Part shown: one piece after another, positions 1-7,545 of the stretch
Position numbering within the stretch: the first letter of the stretch is position 1
Layout: the number at the start of each line of letters is the position of its first letter
Assembly (NCBI GenBank): GCA_021778935.1
Contig: JAJYBQ010000019.1
Span: 1-18,478 of the forward strand
DNA length: 18,478 nucleotides
Reading direction: 5' to 3'
Source of the DNA: Pseudomonadota bacterium
GTDB lineage: Bacteria; Pseudomonadota; Gammaproteobacteria; Burkholderiales; Burkholderiaceae
The notes under the pieces: model-generated
Seen by the model: the letters and a program-made list of their open reading frames with translations, nothing else
Database searches by the model: none
What the model was told of the DNA's origin: nothing
Translations under genes and position numbers: made by a program

Positions 1-281
1 GGGGGTGGTAGATCCCAATCTCTACCAAGCGGATCGGGCATGCGACTTCGGGGCTCGATTCGATGGAGGTGGGCGGCGGCGAGGTTCATTGTGGAGACCG
101 GCAACGAGAGCTACCGAGTAACGCAAGCTGCCGCCGGTTCCCGCAAGCGCATTCGCACACGGGAGGCCGCTTACACTCGATGACTGGCATCCCATGGCGA
201 AGCTGCTCATTTTTCACTCCGCGCGAACAGCCTGGGTGAATTCCGGTGTCTCTTCGTCCGGCACACTGAGGATCGCGCCGA
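1..281. other. No recognisable gene; small hairpin at the left edge
   Basis: Short open frames exist on both strands here, but none has a recognisable protein motif or a good ribosome binding site, and they overlap each other. Positions 6-12 and 21-27 form a perfect 7-bp inverted repeat (TGGTAGA / TCTACCA) with an 8-nt loop and no following T-run. The stretch lies downstream of the minus-strand response regulator and could hold its 3' untranslated end or remnants of an older gene. Confidence 0.4.
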
Positions 282-944
282 TCAAAGTTCAGACTGCCGC
301 GACGAAGGCCGAGAGTCGCTATTGCGCTGCGCGAGGAGGCCTTTGGCAGCCAGTGCGGCTTGTGCGCGATTTGCGACGCCCAGAGCCTGGAAGATCCGGG
401 TGAGATGGGCTTTGACGGTTGCTTCCGTGATGTCGAGCCTACGCGCGATTTCGCGGTTCGAGAAACCCTGGGACAGCAACTTGGCGAGGTCTCGCTGGCG
501 CGGTGAGAGGTGCGGTTTCTCCGGAGGGGGCGCGAGGGTGCCGGCAGGAATCGCGACGAGCGCATGCCGTGGGACGAAGACTTCCCCGACGAGCACAAGT
601 CTGAGCGCCTGGATGATCACGTCGCGGGAGGCCGATTTGGGAAGGTAGCCCATCGCGCCCATGTCGAGCGCTTCACGCATGGAGGAAGGATCTTCGTCGG
701 CGGAGATCACCACGAGGGGCGTCGCTGGATGCTGTCGACGCAGCTCACGCACGAGGCCGAGGCCACGCCGATCGGGAAGGTGAAGATCGAGCAGCACGAG
801 GTCGATGGACGATTCCTCGGACAGGTGCCGACGTCCTTCGCTGAACGTGCGGGCCTCGATCACCACGGTCGCGCCCAGCGTCTCCGCCACGCCCCGCAGC
901 GCCTCGCGAAACAGCGCATGATCTTCAACGATGAGCATCTTCAT
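282..944 (-). CDS. NarL/FixJ-type response regulator (REC + LuxR HTH)
   Basis: This 220-residue two-component response regulator is a cytoplasmic DNA-binding protein. The N-terminal receiver domain (about residues 2-120) shows acidic residues E7 and D8, phosphoacceptor D53 in LLDLHLP, S81 and K103. A LuxR-type helix-turn-helix follows at about 145-205, with the typical pattern LSPRQRDLAKLL and NREIARRL...ATVKAHL. The start at 944 is chosen because the receiver fold begins there. The open frame runs much further upstream, but that part is antisense-like nonsense over the kinase gene. The ATG overlaps the stop codon of the upstream kinase gene (ATGA, 941-944), so translation is probably coupled and the kinase is the likely phosphodonor. 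Length and layout are normal for the family. The target genes are unknown. Confidence 0.95.
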   Translation of the reverse strand: MKMLIVEDHALFREALRGVAETLGATVVIEARTFSEGRRHLSEESSIDLVLLDLHLPDRRGLGLVRELRRQHPATPLVVISADEDPSSMREALDMGAMGYLPKSASRDVIIQALRLVLVGEVFVPRHALVAIPAGTLAPPPEKPHLSPRQRDLAKLLSQGFSNREIARRLDITEATVKAHLTRIFQALGVANRAQAALAAKGLLAQRNSDSRPSSRQSEL

Positions 945-2764
945 TGCACCGTCACCTCGCCTTCGGAAAGGATGGCATTGAGCAGGCTGCGCAGGCGAGC
1001 CGGGGCGATCGGCTTGTGCAGGATCGGCAGCCCGCTCGTTTCGGCTTCGCGGACGCGTTCCGGAGCGGTATCGCCGGTGACCAGGATTGCTGGGATCTCC
1101 GCCCCGATCGCCTGGCGCAGACGCCGCACCAGGGTGATGCCGTCTTCGTCCGCGCGCAACCGGTAGTCGGTGATCAGCGCCGCAGGGGTCTCGCCGCAGT
1201 GGGCCAGTGCCGCCAGCAGATCGTCGCCACCGCATGCACAAATCACCCGGCAGCCGAAGCGCTCCAGCGCGCCGCGCAGCGCATGCTGGATCACCGCTTC
1301 GTCGTCGACCACGGCGATGAGCGCATCGCGCAGGCGCGTCGCGGGAAGCCCCGCTGTCGCGGCGGGGGCGGTGGCCGGTTGCCCGGACGCGGCTTGCGGC
1401 ATCGAGATGGAAAACATCGAGCCGCGCCCCTCGACCGAACGAACGGCGAGGGTTGCTCCCATCAACCTGGCGATGCGCTGCACGATCGACAGGCCGAGAC
1501 CCAGGCCCTTCGCGCGGTCCCGCTCCGGGTTGTCGATCTGGAAGAACTCTTCGAATATCTGGCTGTGATGGCGCGGCGCAATGCCGCAACCGGTATCCCA
1601 GACCTGCACCGACAACGATGCGCTGCGGCGGCGGCAGCCGATCACCACGCCTCCGCTCGCCGTGAACTTGATGGCGTTGGACACCAAGTTGGCCAGCGCT
1701 TGTTCGAACAAGACGGGATCGGCCTCGACCCACGCGGGCGAGGAGCGTACGCGCAGCTGCAGACCGCGGTCTGCAGCGATCGGCCGGAACAGGATGTGGA
1801 TCCGCTCGAGCACCGGTCGGACCGGCATCGCCACGCACCGGGCGGCAACCACGCCCGAGTCCAGCCGCGAAATGTCGAGCAGGGCGCTGAAGAGACCGCC
1901 CATTTCGTCGATCGACCGCTCGATGTACTCCACGACCTGTCGGGCCTTGGGTCGATCCTCGATCTCGCCGTGCAACTGTTCGGCAAACAGCGCGATCGCG
2001 TGCACCGGCTGGCGCAGGTCATGGCTGGCTGCGGCGAGGAACCGGGACTTGCTGGCATCGGCCTGCTCCGCAAGGTCCTTCTCGCGCTGCAACTGCGCGA
2101 TCAGGTCGAGGTTCTCGAACCGCTGCAGCATCGACTCGACCAATAGCCGGTGCAGATTCCAGCCGAACGCTGCCGTGGCAGCCGCGTACAGCACGGTCAT
2201 TGCCGCAAGGATCCGGTGGACCCGGTCGCTGTCGAACGCCTGGGCCATCGCCGCAGGGGGAAGGCTGCTCAGCAGGAAGGCATAGAAGGCGGGCAGGTAG
2301 GCGGTGAGCGCATAGACCGAGCTCGAAGCCATTCCGAGGAGGGTGAACCAGAGCAGCAACTGGTACGCCAGCGAGCCCGGAACATACAGGAGTATGCCGG
2401 CGCTGCCCCATGCCACGCCCGCGGCCAGCGATCCCAGGGCGCTGCGGCGCGCCCAGCGTGGATCCTCGGCATGACGCCGTTGGTAGCGCAGTACCAGCAG
2501 ACCACGGGCCGCCGTGACCAGGATCATGGCAACGAGCCAGGCAATCCGGACCCGCGGCGCGACAGGAATCGCCGCCGCGAGGATCGCCGCCATCACGATG
2601 CTTGCGCCCAAGGTAACCGGGGCGTTGCGGTACAGCAGGGCAGTTTGCTCTGCCAATTTACGCTGCTCCCGCGTCGGTCCGGGGGAGGGTGAAGCCGCAT
2701 TCGGTGCTGACGGCATCGCTGGAGGAGGAATCCGGCAGCCAGTCGGGGTGGTGAAGGTCGCCAC
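941..2764 (-). CDS. Membrane-bound hybrid sensor histidine kinase
   Basis: This 607-residue hybrid kinase senses through its membrane part and autophosphorylates on histidine. About six hydrophobic segments lie between residues 49 and 201. They are followed by a short coiled stretch, a HisKA domain with H248 in ASHDLRQPVHA, and an ATPase domain with N363 (N box), DTGCGI at 390-395 and GLGLGLSI at 420-427. A C-terminal receiver domain has D487/D488, phosphoacceptor D533 (ITDYRL), T563 and K584. No periplasmic sensor domain of any size is visible, so the signal is probably sensed in or near the membrane. The start used is GTG at 2764; an in-frame ATG at 2716 is an alternative, and neither has a strong ribosome binding site. 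It overlaps the downstream response regulator by 4 nt, so the two form an operon. The attached receiver could act as an internal phosphate sink or relay. Confidence 0.95.
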   Translation of the reverse strand: MATFTTPTGCRIPPPAMPSAPNAASPSPGPTREQRKLAEQTALLYRNAPVTLGASIVMAAILAAAIPVAPRVRIAWLVAMILVTAARGLLVLRYQRRHAEDPRWARRSALGSLAAGVAWGSAGILLYVPGSLAYQLLLWFTLLGMASSSVYALTAYLPAFYAFLLSSLPPAAMAQAFDSDRVHRILAAMTVLYAAATAAFGWNLHRLLVESMLQRFENLDLIAQLQREKDLAEQADASKSRFLAAASHDLRQPVHAIALFAEQLHGEIEDRPKARQVVEYIERSIDEMGGLFSALLDISRLDSGVVAARCVAMPVRPVLERIHILFRPIAADRGLQLRVRSSPAWVEADPVLFEQALANLVSNAIKFTASGGVVIGCRRRSASLSVQVWDTGCGIAPRHHSQIFEEFFQIDNPERDRAKGLGLGLSIVQRIARLMGATLAVRSVEGRGSMFSISMPQAASGQPATAPAATAGLPATRLRDALIAVVDDEAVIQHALRGALERFGCRVICACGGDDLLAALAHCGETPAALITDYRLRADEDGITLVRRLRQAIGAEIPAILVTGDTAPERVREAETSGLPILHKPIAPARLRSLLNAILSEGEVTVQ

Positions 2765-2820
2765 GTTGGTTTCGTCGTTCGGTGTTCGGGTCGACAGCGG
2801 TGCGGTCTGACGCGACGAAC

Positions 2821-2849
2821 GTCGTACGACCTACGTCTAATTGTGCCAA
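2821..2849 (-). promoter_or_regulatory. Possible promoter of the hybrid kinase operon
   Basis: On the minus strand, TTGGCA (2849-2844, five of six matches to the -35 consensus) is separated by 17 nt from TACGAC (2826-2821, a poor -10 with three matches). This would give a leader of about 50 nt before the GTG at 2764. The -10 lies inside the palindrome GTCGTACGAC, a plausible binding site. Only a prediction from spacing and consensus. Confidence 0.25.
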
Positions 2850-2907
2850 CCGACGGGCAACTCTAACATGTCCGCCGTCCTCGAACGCAGCATCAATGCT
2901 GTCCGAC

Positions 2908-2926
2908 AGTTTTCAATTAGAAAACT
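2908..2926. promoter_or_regulatory. Dyad symmetry, possible operator
   Basis: The arms AGTTTTC and GAAAACT are perfect 7-nt inverted repeats around AATTA. The site lies in the gap between the divergent kinase and lipoprotein genes, about 280 nt upstream of the lipoprotein start. The AT-rich symmetric form is typical of a transcription factor site, but the protein is not known. Confidence 0.35.
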
Positions 2927-3207
2927 CGCAACCATTTGATCGGAAAAAGAAAAAATACATTTTCGGGGCGCCACGACTTGAACTGCGAATTGCTTCCGCG
3001 GCACGCTGGGTTTTGTTCCGGAGCCCCGGAGAATGTACGCCGGCAAACTCGTGTTCGCCCAGATGAAGGCATTCGCGCCATGCAAGACTTTCAGCCGGCT
3101 GGTCGCGAAATGCCGGGCCGACGCCAACGTCCGGACCTTTTGCTGCCTCCAGCATGTCCGCCTCCGATGACCTGCTGCCTAAAAATCTCCATAAAAAGGA
3201 AAGAAAG

Positions 3208-4413
3208 ATGAACCGTGTGTTGCTGTCCAGCGCCGCGCGTGCGCTGGGTCTGGTGGTGCTGACGGCCGGGGTGCTGTCGGGTTGTTCAAACCATGGCACT
3301 GCGATGGAGACCATCTCGGGCCACCTCACCGGCCTGGCCAGCGGCACATCGATTGTGCTGCAAGACAACGGCGCGGATAACCTGACCCTGACGAACAATG
3401 GAGGCTTTAGCTTCTCCACGTATGTTTATGTAGGCGACTACTACGACGTCACGATCCTGACCCAGCCGCTGCACCAGGTCTGTAGCGTGACGGGCGGCTC
3501 CGGCATAGCCCCCGAAAATTACATCGATACCATTACCGCCGTCATGGTGAGCTGCGCTGCAAATCCCGAGTACGCCTATGTGGCGAATAAAGGCAGCAAC
3601 ACCGTGTCGCAGTATGCGATTGGGAGTGGCGGGGCGCTGACACCGATGGCCACAGCTGCCGTCGCGGCTGGAGGCTCACCCGCCTCCGTCACGGTCGATC
3701 CCACGGGCAAGTACGCCTATGTGGCGAATTCTGGCGACAGCACGGTGTCGCAATACACCATTGGTGCGGGCGGGGCGTTGACGCCAATGGCCACCGCCAG
3801 CGTCGCGGCGGGAACCACCCCCTTCTCCGTCACGGTCGACCCCACGGGCCAGTACGCCTATGTGGCGAATGAGGGTGATGGCACCGTGTCGCAGTACACG
3901 ATAGGCGCGGGCGGGGCGCTGACACCGATGGCCACGCCCACCGTCGCGGCGGGAAATGTTCCCTACTTCGTCACGGTCGATCCAAGTGGCAAGTACGCCT
4001 ATGTGGCCAATTACGGCAGCGGCGACGTGTCGCAGTACACGATAGGCGCGGGCGGGGCGCTGATACCGATGACCCCGTCCACTGTCGCGGCGGGAAGCTA
4101 CCCCACCTCCGTCACGGTCGATCCGAGCGGAAAGTACGCCTATGTGGCGACTGGCAGCGTCGACGTGTCGCAATACACGATCGGCAGCGGCGGGGCGCTG
4201 ACACCGATGGCCACGCCCACCGTTGCGGCAGGGAATGCTCCCTACTCCGTCACGGTCGATCCAAGCGGCAAGTACGCCTATGTGGCGAATCAAGGCGACA
4301 ACAGCGTGTCGCAATACACGATCGGCAACGGTGGGGCGCTGACTCCCATGACCACATCCAGCGTGGCAGCCGGAACCACCCCCTTCTCCGTCGTCGTGGC
4401 GCGGCCGCAATAG
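3208..4413 (+). CDS. Lipoprotein with YVTN-type beta-propeller repeats
   Basis: This is a 401-residue exported lipoprotein. The N-terminus has a basic start, a hydrophobic stretch and a lipobox ending LSGC, with C26 the probable lipidated cysteine. Residues of about 37-118 form a small beta-rich domain with paired cysteines (C92, C116) like those in the next gene. From residue 122 to the end there are six tandem repeats of 47 residues (one of 46), each starting YAYVA and containing VSQYTIG..GALTPM and SVTVDP. This is the pattern of YVTN/lactonase-like beta-propellers. The start at 3208 is chosen over an upstream in-frame ATG at 3154 because AAGGA lies 7 nt before it and the signal peptide begins there. 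A surface-binding or structural role is likely. No catalytic residues of a lactonase can be assigned, so enzymatic activity is unsupported. Confidence 0.9.
   Translation: MNRVLLSSAARALGLVVLTAGVLSGCSNHGTAMETISGHLTGLASGTSIVLQDNGADNLTLTNNGGFSFSTYVYVGDYYDVTILTQPLHQVCSVTGGSGIAPENYIDTITAVMVSCAANPEYAYVANKGSNTVSQYAIGSGGALTPMATAAVAAGGSPASVTVDPTGKYAYVANSGDSTVSQYTIGAGGALTPMATASVAAGTTPFSVTVDPTGQYAYVANEGDGTVSQYTIGAGGALTPMATPTVAAGNVPYFVTVDPSGKYAYVANYGSGDVSQYTIGAGGALIPMTPSTVAAGSYPTSVTVDPSGKYAYVATGSVDVSQYTIGSGGALTPMATPTVAAGNAPYSVTVDPSGKYAYVANQGDNSVSQYTIGNGGALTPMTTSSVAAGTTPFSVVVARPQ
3571..4410 (+). repeat. Six tandem 141-bp coding repeats
   Basis: Units begin at 3571, 3712, 3853, 3994, 4135 and 4273, with spacing 141 nt four times and 138 nt once. 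The phrases TACGCCTATGTGGC and GGCGGGGCGCTGACACCGATG recur nearly unchanged at nucleotide level, including silent positions. Each unit encodes one propeller blade of the lipoprotein. The high nucleotide identity suggests recent duplication or gene conversion. Confidence 0.9.
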
Positions 4414-4430
4414 TAACGCCTATTCGCATA

Positions 4431-4455
4431 GCGTTTCCGGAATCGATCCGGACGC
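4431..4455 (+). terminator. Hairpin after the propeller lipoprotein gene
   Basis: GCGT-TT-CCGGA, loop ATCGA, TCCGG-ACGC forms a 9-bp stem with a 2-nt bulge, starting 17 nt after the stop codon. It is followed by TTGGGGGG rather than a T-run, so it would be a weak intrinsic terminator at best. Confidence 0.3.
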
Positions 4456-4553
4456 TTGGGGGGATCGGGGCACCGTGGCTCCCAGGGGCGGGCGGCGCAG
4501 TCCCTCTGGAAGCCGCGCGTCTCGATGCGCGAAGTGCTGCCCCAGCAGTAATC

Positions 4554-4567
4554 GAAAAACGTTTTTC
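4554..4567. promoter_or_regulatory. Perfect 14-nt AT-rich palindrome upstream of second lipoprotein
   Basis: GAAAAACGTTTTTC reads the same on both strands and lies just before the decayed lipoprotein reading frame, in an otherwise GC-rich area. It may be an operator or part of a bent promoter region. Confidence 0.3.
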
Positions 4568-4588
4568 AGGCGAAAAATATCTATAAAA

Positions 4589-5340
4589 ATTACTGCAACT
4601 CTTCCAAGGCGGTGGGCGGCGCTTGTCGCGGCGACCGGGGTCATCGGCTTCATGCTGGGCGGCTGCTCGAGCTCGTCAACGAGTGGGACGACGACGCCGA
4701 CCTACACGGTCGGCGGGACGGTGACCGGGCTTATCTCCGGAACACAGCTCACGTTGCTTGACAATGGGGGCAACGCACTCGCAGTGAGCGCGGTTGGTTC
4801 GTTCCAGTTCTCCGCCGCCATCGCGAGCGGAAGCCAGTACGCAGTTACGGTGAGCACACAGCCAGTCGCTCAGACCTGCTCCGTAAATAGCGGTTCGGGA
4901 ACGATGGCGCAAACGTTACGAACGTTACCGTCACCTGCTCTACGTCCACCTATACGGTCGGCGGGAGCGTCACGGCGCTGCCTGGTGGGGGCAGCGTAAT
5001 CCTCAAGAACAATGGGACGGACCCCCTCACGATGGCCGCCACCGGGTCATTCACATTCCCCAACGCGGTCGCATATGGCGCGAGCTATTCCGTAACGACA
5101 TATGCTCCCGGCGAAGCTTGCACGGTCACAAATGGATCCGGGGCGGCAAGCGCCAATGTCACCAATGTGTCCGTGAGTTGCGCCGCAGGCGTCGAAACCA
5201 TCCTGCATTCGTTTGCTGGCGGTACAACCGACGGGGCGAACCCCAATGCCGGTCTCGTCATGGACTCCTCCGGGAACCTGTACGGAACAACACAAGGCGG
5301 CAGTTCCAGCGGCAACGGCACGGTGTTTGAAATCAACTAA
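4589..5340 (+). pseudogene. Decayed lipoprotein with two Ig-like repeats and one GloVer-type repeat
   Basis: The frame encodes a signal peptide with a lipobox-like ending (FMLGGC), then a Ser/Thr linker and two tandem domains of about 80 residues (from 4703 and 4951). Each begins YTVGG and ends in a cysteine motif (TC.VN.GSGT; VTNV.V.C). The first domain breaks near 4900-4907: GGAACGATGGC should read GGAACGAATGGC, a one-base deletion. Beyond it the second frame continues perfectly to 5340. The end holds a single GloVer-type repeat (LHSFAGGT...GNLYGTT..GTVFEIN), a unit that normally occurs many times. No ATG, GTG or TTG lies where the signal peptide should start; 4589 is an ATT, and the nearest canonical codon is GTG at 4475. 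Frameshift, missing start and single repeat together suggest a pseudogene. A sequencing error could explain the frameshift alone. Confidence 0.7.
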
Positions 5341-5763
5341 ATCATGGGTTCGTTTCGGAATGTAGCGCTAGCTGAGTAAGAAACTTCCGCGTCACCCCGA
5401 TTCGGCCTGCTCGGACTTCTCCGGGCTGGGCGAATCGGGGCCTTCCGTAAGCGCAACCGACGGTGATAGTCGGCCTCGCCTGGCAATTCGCGATTCCTGT
5501 TGGCTACGGCATGAAACCAGCCGCTCTTCTTTGACACCAGACCTTAGGCCCCTTCGGTGCGCAGGTCCGGATTGGGTCGTGCGCACGCGACGCCGTGAAA
5601 CACGGTAGCGGACAATGGCCGGCGCTCGACCAGATCTTCCTTCATCAGCGGCTTTCCGTCCCATTGCCGCCCCAATCCCTGCCGGCGCCCAAGTCCGGCC
5701 GAATTGGAGACGGCCGCCCAACAGCCGCTCTGTACGCAAGGCGACGCGCACCGCACCGGTGTC
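5341..5763. other. Intergenic region without a convincing gene
   Basis: Open frames occur on both strands but have no recognised motif, no good ribosome binding site and mixed codon usage. The region starts with the long hairpin at 5395-5440 and contains a 10-nt palindrome CGTGCGCACG at 5578-5587. It lies between the truncated lipoprotein and the 3' end of moeB, and could be the remains of deleted sequence, possibly including more GloVer-type repeats. Confidence 0.45.
5395..5440. repeat. Long imperfect hairpin
   Basis: Perfect 10-nt arms CCCCGATTCG (5395-5404) and CGAATCGGGG (5431-5440) enclose further pairing (CC/GG and GCTCGG/CCGGGC) interrupted by two single mismatches, with loop ACTTCT. 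The stem therefore has about 18 pairs. It starts 54 nt after the lipoprotein stop codon. There is no T-run, so it could be a factor-dependent terminator, an RNA-stabilising structure or a REP-like element. Confidence 0.6.
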
Positions 5764-6510
5764 TCAGCGGCCGCAGACCCCGCAGCGCGGATTCCGCGCG
5801 AATCGCAGTTCCTGGAACCGTCCCCGCAGTGCGTCGAACCGGATCAGCCGTCCGCTCGCGGGCGATCCGGCGCCGGCCAGGATCTTGATCGCTTCGCCGG
5901 CCTGCAGGGAGCCGATCACCCCGGTCAGCGGTGCGAACACGCCGGTCGTTGCGCAGGGTTCGTCCTCGCCCTGCGCATCCTCCGGGAAGAGGCAGGCGTA
6001 GCACGGGTTTTGCGGGTCGCGGAAATCGAATACCGCGAGCTGTCCCGCGAAGCCGCTTGCCGCCCCCGATACCAGGGGAACCGCCGCTGCGCGGCAGGCG
6101 CGGTTGGCCGCGTAGCGTGTGGCGCGGTTGTCGGAGCAATCGACGGCGACGTCGACGCCCGCCAGGGCGGCCGCAAGGTTCGCCGCCGTTGCCCGCTCGC
6201 CATGCGCTTCGACGTGCACTTCGGGGTTGATCGCCGCCAGCGCCGTGCGCGCCGATTCGACCTTCGGCATGTCGAGGCGATCCGTCGTGTGCAGAATCTG
6301 GCGTTGCAGGTTGGTGAGGTCCACGCGATCGGCGTCGAACAGCACCAGCCGCCCCACGCCCGCCGCGGCGAGATAGATCGCAGCCGGTGAACCCAGGCCG
6401 CCCGCGCCGATCACCAGTGCGCGCGACGCGCGCAGGCGCTCCTGCCCTTCGACGCCGATTTCGTCGAGCAGGATGTGGCGCGAATAGCGAAGCAGGGTTT
6501 GATCGTCCAT
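5764..6510 (-). CDS. moeB: MoeB/ThiF/HesA-family adenylyltransferase, probably MoeB
   Basis: This 248-residue cytoplasmic enzyme should activate the C-terminal glycine of a small sulfur-carrier protein (MoaD or ThiS) with ATP, for molybdopterin or thiazole synthesis. The opening LLRYSRHILL is typical. The nucleotide loop GAGGLGSP lies at 35-42, followed by DADRVDLTNLQRQ at 59-71 and DCSDN at 124-128. Two CxxC pairs (C170/C173 and C243/C246) form the zinc site. C186 in EPCATTGV matches the reactive cysteine position of the family. The start at ATG 6510 is chosen because the family fold begins there; the open frame extends about 80 codons upstream with unrelated sequence. MoeB and ThiF cannot be separated with certainty from sequence alone. 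No moaD, moaE or thiS is in the window. Length is normal. Confidence 0.92.
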   Translation of the reverse strand: MDDQTLLRYSRHILLDEIGVEGQERLRASRALVIGAGGLGSPAAIYLAAAGVGRLVLFDADRVDLTNLQRQILHTTDRLDMPKVESARTALAAINPEVHVEAHGERATAANLAAALAGVDVAVDCSDNRATRYAANRACRAAAVPLVSGAASGFAGQLAVFDFRDPQNPCYACLFPEDAQGEDEPCATTGVFAPLTGVIGSLQAGEAIKILAGAGSPASGRLIRFDALRGRFQELRFARNPRCGVCGR

Positions 6511-6656
6511 CGATGAGCGGGAAACCGATCCGCGAACCGGATGCCCGCGGCGCTGCGGACGATGCCGGATCGGCCCCGTTCCGCAGAGTACCAAACCGGG
6601 AGGCTCGCGAACCGGAGCGCCGGACCCCACCGGCAGCCGGTCGTGGCGCGCTTCCC

Positions 6657-6662
6657 TATAAT
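6657..6662 (+). promoter_or_regulatory. Probable -10 element of the sulfotransferase gene
   Basis: A perfect TATAAT in the context CTTCCCTATAATCCG lies 26 nt before the ATG at 6689, giving a leader of about 20 nt. No convincing -35 is seen 16-18 nt upstream. A very similar box (CTTCCTATAATCGG) precedes ppk1 in this window, which supports its use as a promoter form in this genome. Confidence 0.55.
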
Positions 6663-6688
6663 CCGCCGAGCGATTCCATGCCGAACCC

Positions 6689-7513
6689 ATGTCCACCCTC
6701 ACCCTCCCTGCGATCCACTTCCTCTCCGGCCTGCCGCGCTCCGGTTCCACGCTGCTGACCGCGCTGCTGCGCCAGAACCCGCGCTTCTACGCCGACATCA
6801 CCAGCCCGCTCTACACGATGGTGACTGCGATGGCGCAAAAAATGAGCGACGAGACGGAGTACGGAACATTCTTTACCGACGCACGGCGGCAGGCGGTCAT
6901 GCGGGGGCTCTTCGAAAGCTATTACCGCGATGCCGGAGCCGCCGTGGTCTTCGACAACAATCGCGGGTGGTGCGGCATGTTGCCGGCACTGGTGCAGCTC
7001 TTTCCGCAGACGCGCGTCATCGCCTGCGTGCGCGAGGTGGCCTGGATCATCGACAGCTTCGAGCGCATCCTGCGCCGCAATCCGTTCCGCCCGACGGTCT
7101 TGACCGGATTCAAGCTCGACACCACCGTCTACACGCGGGCCAACGGCCTGGCGTCCCCGGGCGGATCGGTCGGCTTCGCCTACGAGAGCCTCAAAGAGGC
7201 GTTCTACGGCGAACACGCCGGCCGGCTGATGCTGCTGCAGTACGAAACGCTGACCCGCGAACCGGCCCGGGCGATGGCGGCGGTCTATCGCTTCCTCGGC
7301 GAACCCGCGTTCGAGCACGACTTCGAGCGCGTCGAGTTCGAAGCGCCGGCGTTCGACGAACGGATGGGCGCGCCCGGCATGCACCGCATCACCGGGCGCG
7401 TGCGCATCAACGAACGGCCGTCGATCCTGCCCCCGGATCTCATCCGCCGCTGCGAAAACGATTCCTTCTGGCGCGATCCCGGCGCCAACCCGCACGGCGT
7501 CCTGATCGTCTGA
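6689..7513 (+). CDS. Sulfotransferase family protein
   Basis: This 274-residue protein has the two hallmarks of PAPS-dependent sulfotransferases. The 5'-phosphosulfate loop is SGLPRSGSTLL at residues 13-23. The 3'-phosphate motif lies around R115 to S123 (CVRE..WIIDSF). It should transfer a sulfo group from PAPS to an acceptor that cannot be named from sequence. There is no signal peptide, so it is cytoplasmic. The second half (VGFAYESLKEAFYG, LQYETLTREP) matches the usual helical end of the family, and the length is typical. The ATG at 6689 lies 20 nt downstream of a predicted transcription start, with no clear Shine-Dalgarno sequence. It is divergent from moeB and convergent with the LuxR regulator. 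PAPS-making genes are not in the window. Confidence 0.9.
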   Translation: MSTLTLPAIHFLSGLPRSGSTLLTALLRQNPRFYADITSPLYTMVTAMAQKMSDETEYGTFFTDARRQAVMRGLFESYYRDAGAAVVFDNNRGWCGMLPALVQLFPQTRVIACVREVAWIIDSFERILRRNPFRPTVLTGFKLDTTVYTRANGLASPGGSVGFAYESLKEAFYGEHAGRLMLLQYETLTREPARAMAAVYRFLGEPAFEHDFERVEFEAPAFDERMGAPGMHRITGRVRINERPSILPPDLIRRCENDSFWRDPGANPHGVLIV

Positions 7514-7541
7514 CGGCCCGCGCCGCAGCGGTCCGCGGCCG
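7514..7541. terminator. GC-rich hairpin between convergent genes
   Basis: CGGCC-C-GCG pairs with CGC-GGCCG as an 8-bp stem with one bulged C, filling most of the 32-nt gap between the sulfotransferase stop and the LuxR-type gene stop. No T-run follows on either strand, so terminator function is only suggested by position. Confidence 0.35.
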
Positions 7542-7545
7542 GCGT

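Larger units (their letters stand above)
2765..3207. promoter_or_regulatory. Divergent intergenic regulatory region
   Basis: This 443-nt gap separates the minus-strand kinase from the plus-strand lipoprotein. It contains AT-rich stretches (about 2905-2965 and 3181-3207) that stand out against the GC-rich surroundings, a 10-nt palindrome GTCGTACGAC at 2821-2830, and a larger dyad at 2908-2926. Promoters for both flanking genes are expected here. Small open frames inside it have no ribosome binding site or recognisable motif, so I do not call them genes. Confidence 0.5.

Noticed and set aside
945..1838. N-terminal extension of the response regulator frame of about 298 codons
   Set aside because: It is antisense-style shadow within the kinase gene on the same strand but another frame, rich in Arg and Gly. 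The receiver domain clearly begins at 944.
2936..3211. 91-residue plus-strand open frame in the intergenic region
   Set aside because: No ribosome binding site or motif. It overlaps the leader and start of the lipoprotein gene, and its tail is A-rich leader sequence.
3571..4410. Repeat array that might look like a CRISPR or satellite
   Set aside because: The 141-bp units are in frame with no spacers and encode propeller blades.
4895..4912. Programmed -1 frameshift in the second lipoprotein gene
   Set aside because: No slippery heptamer is present, and a simple missing A explains the break. Decay or error is more likely.
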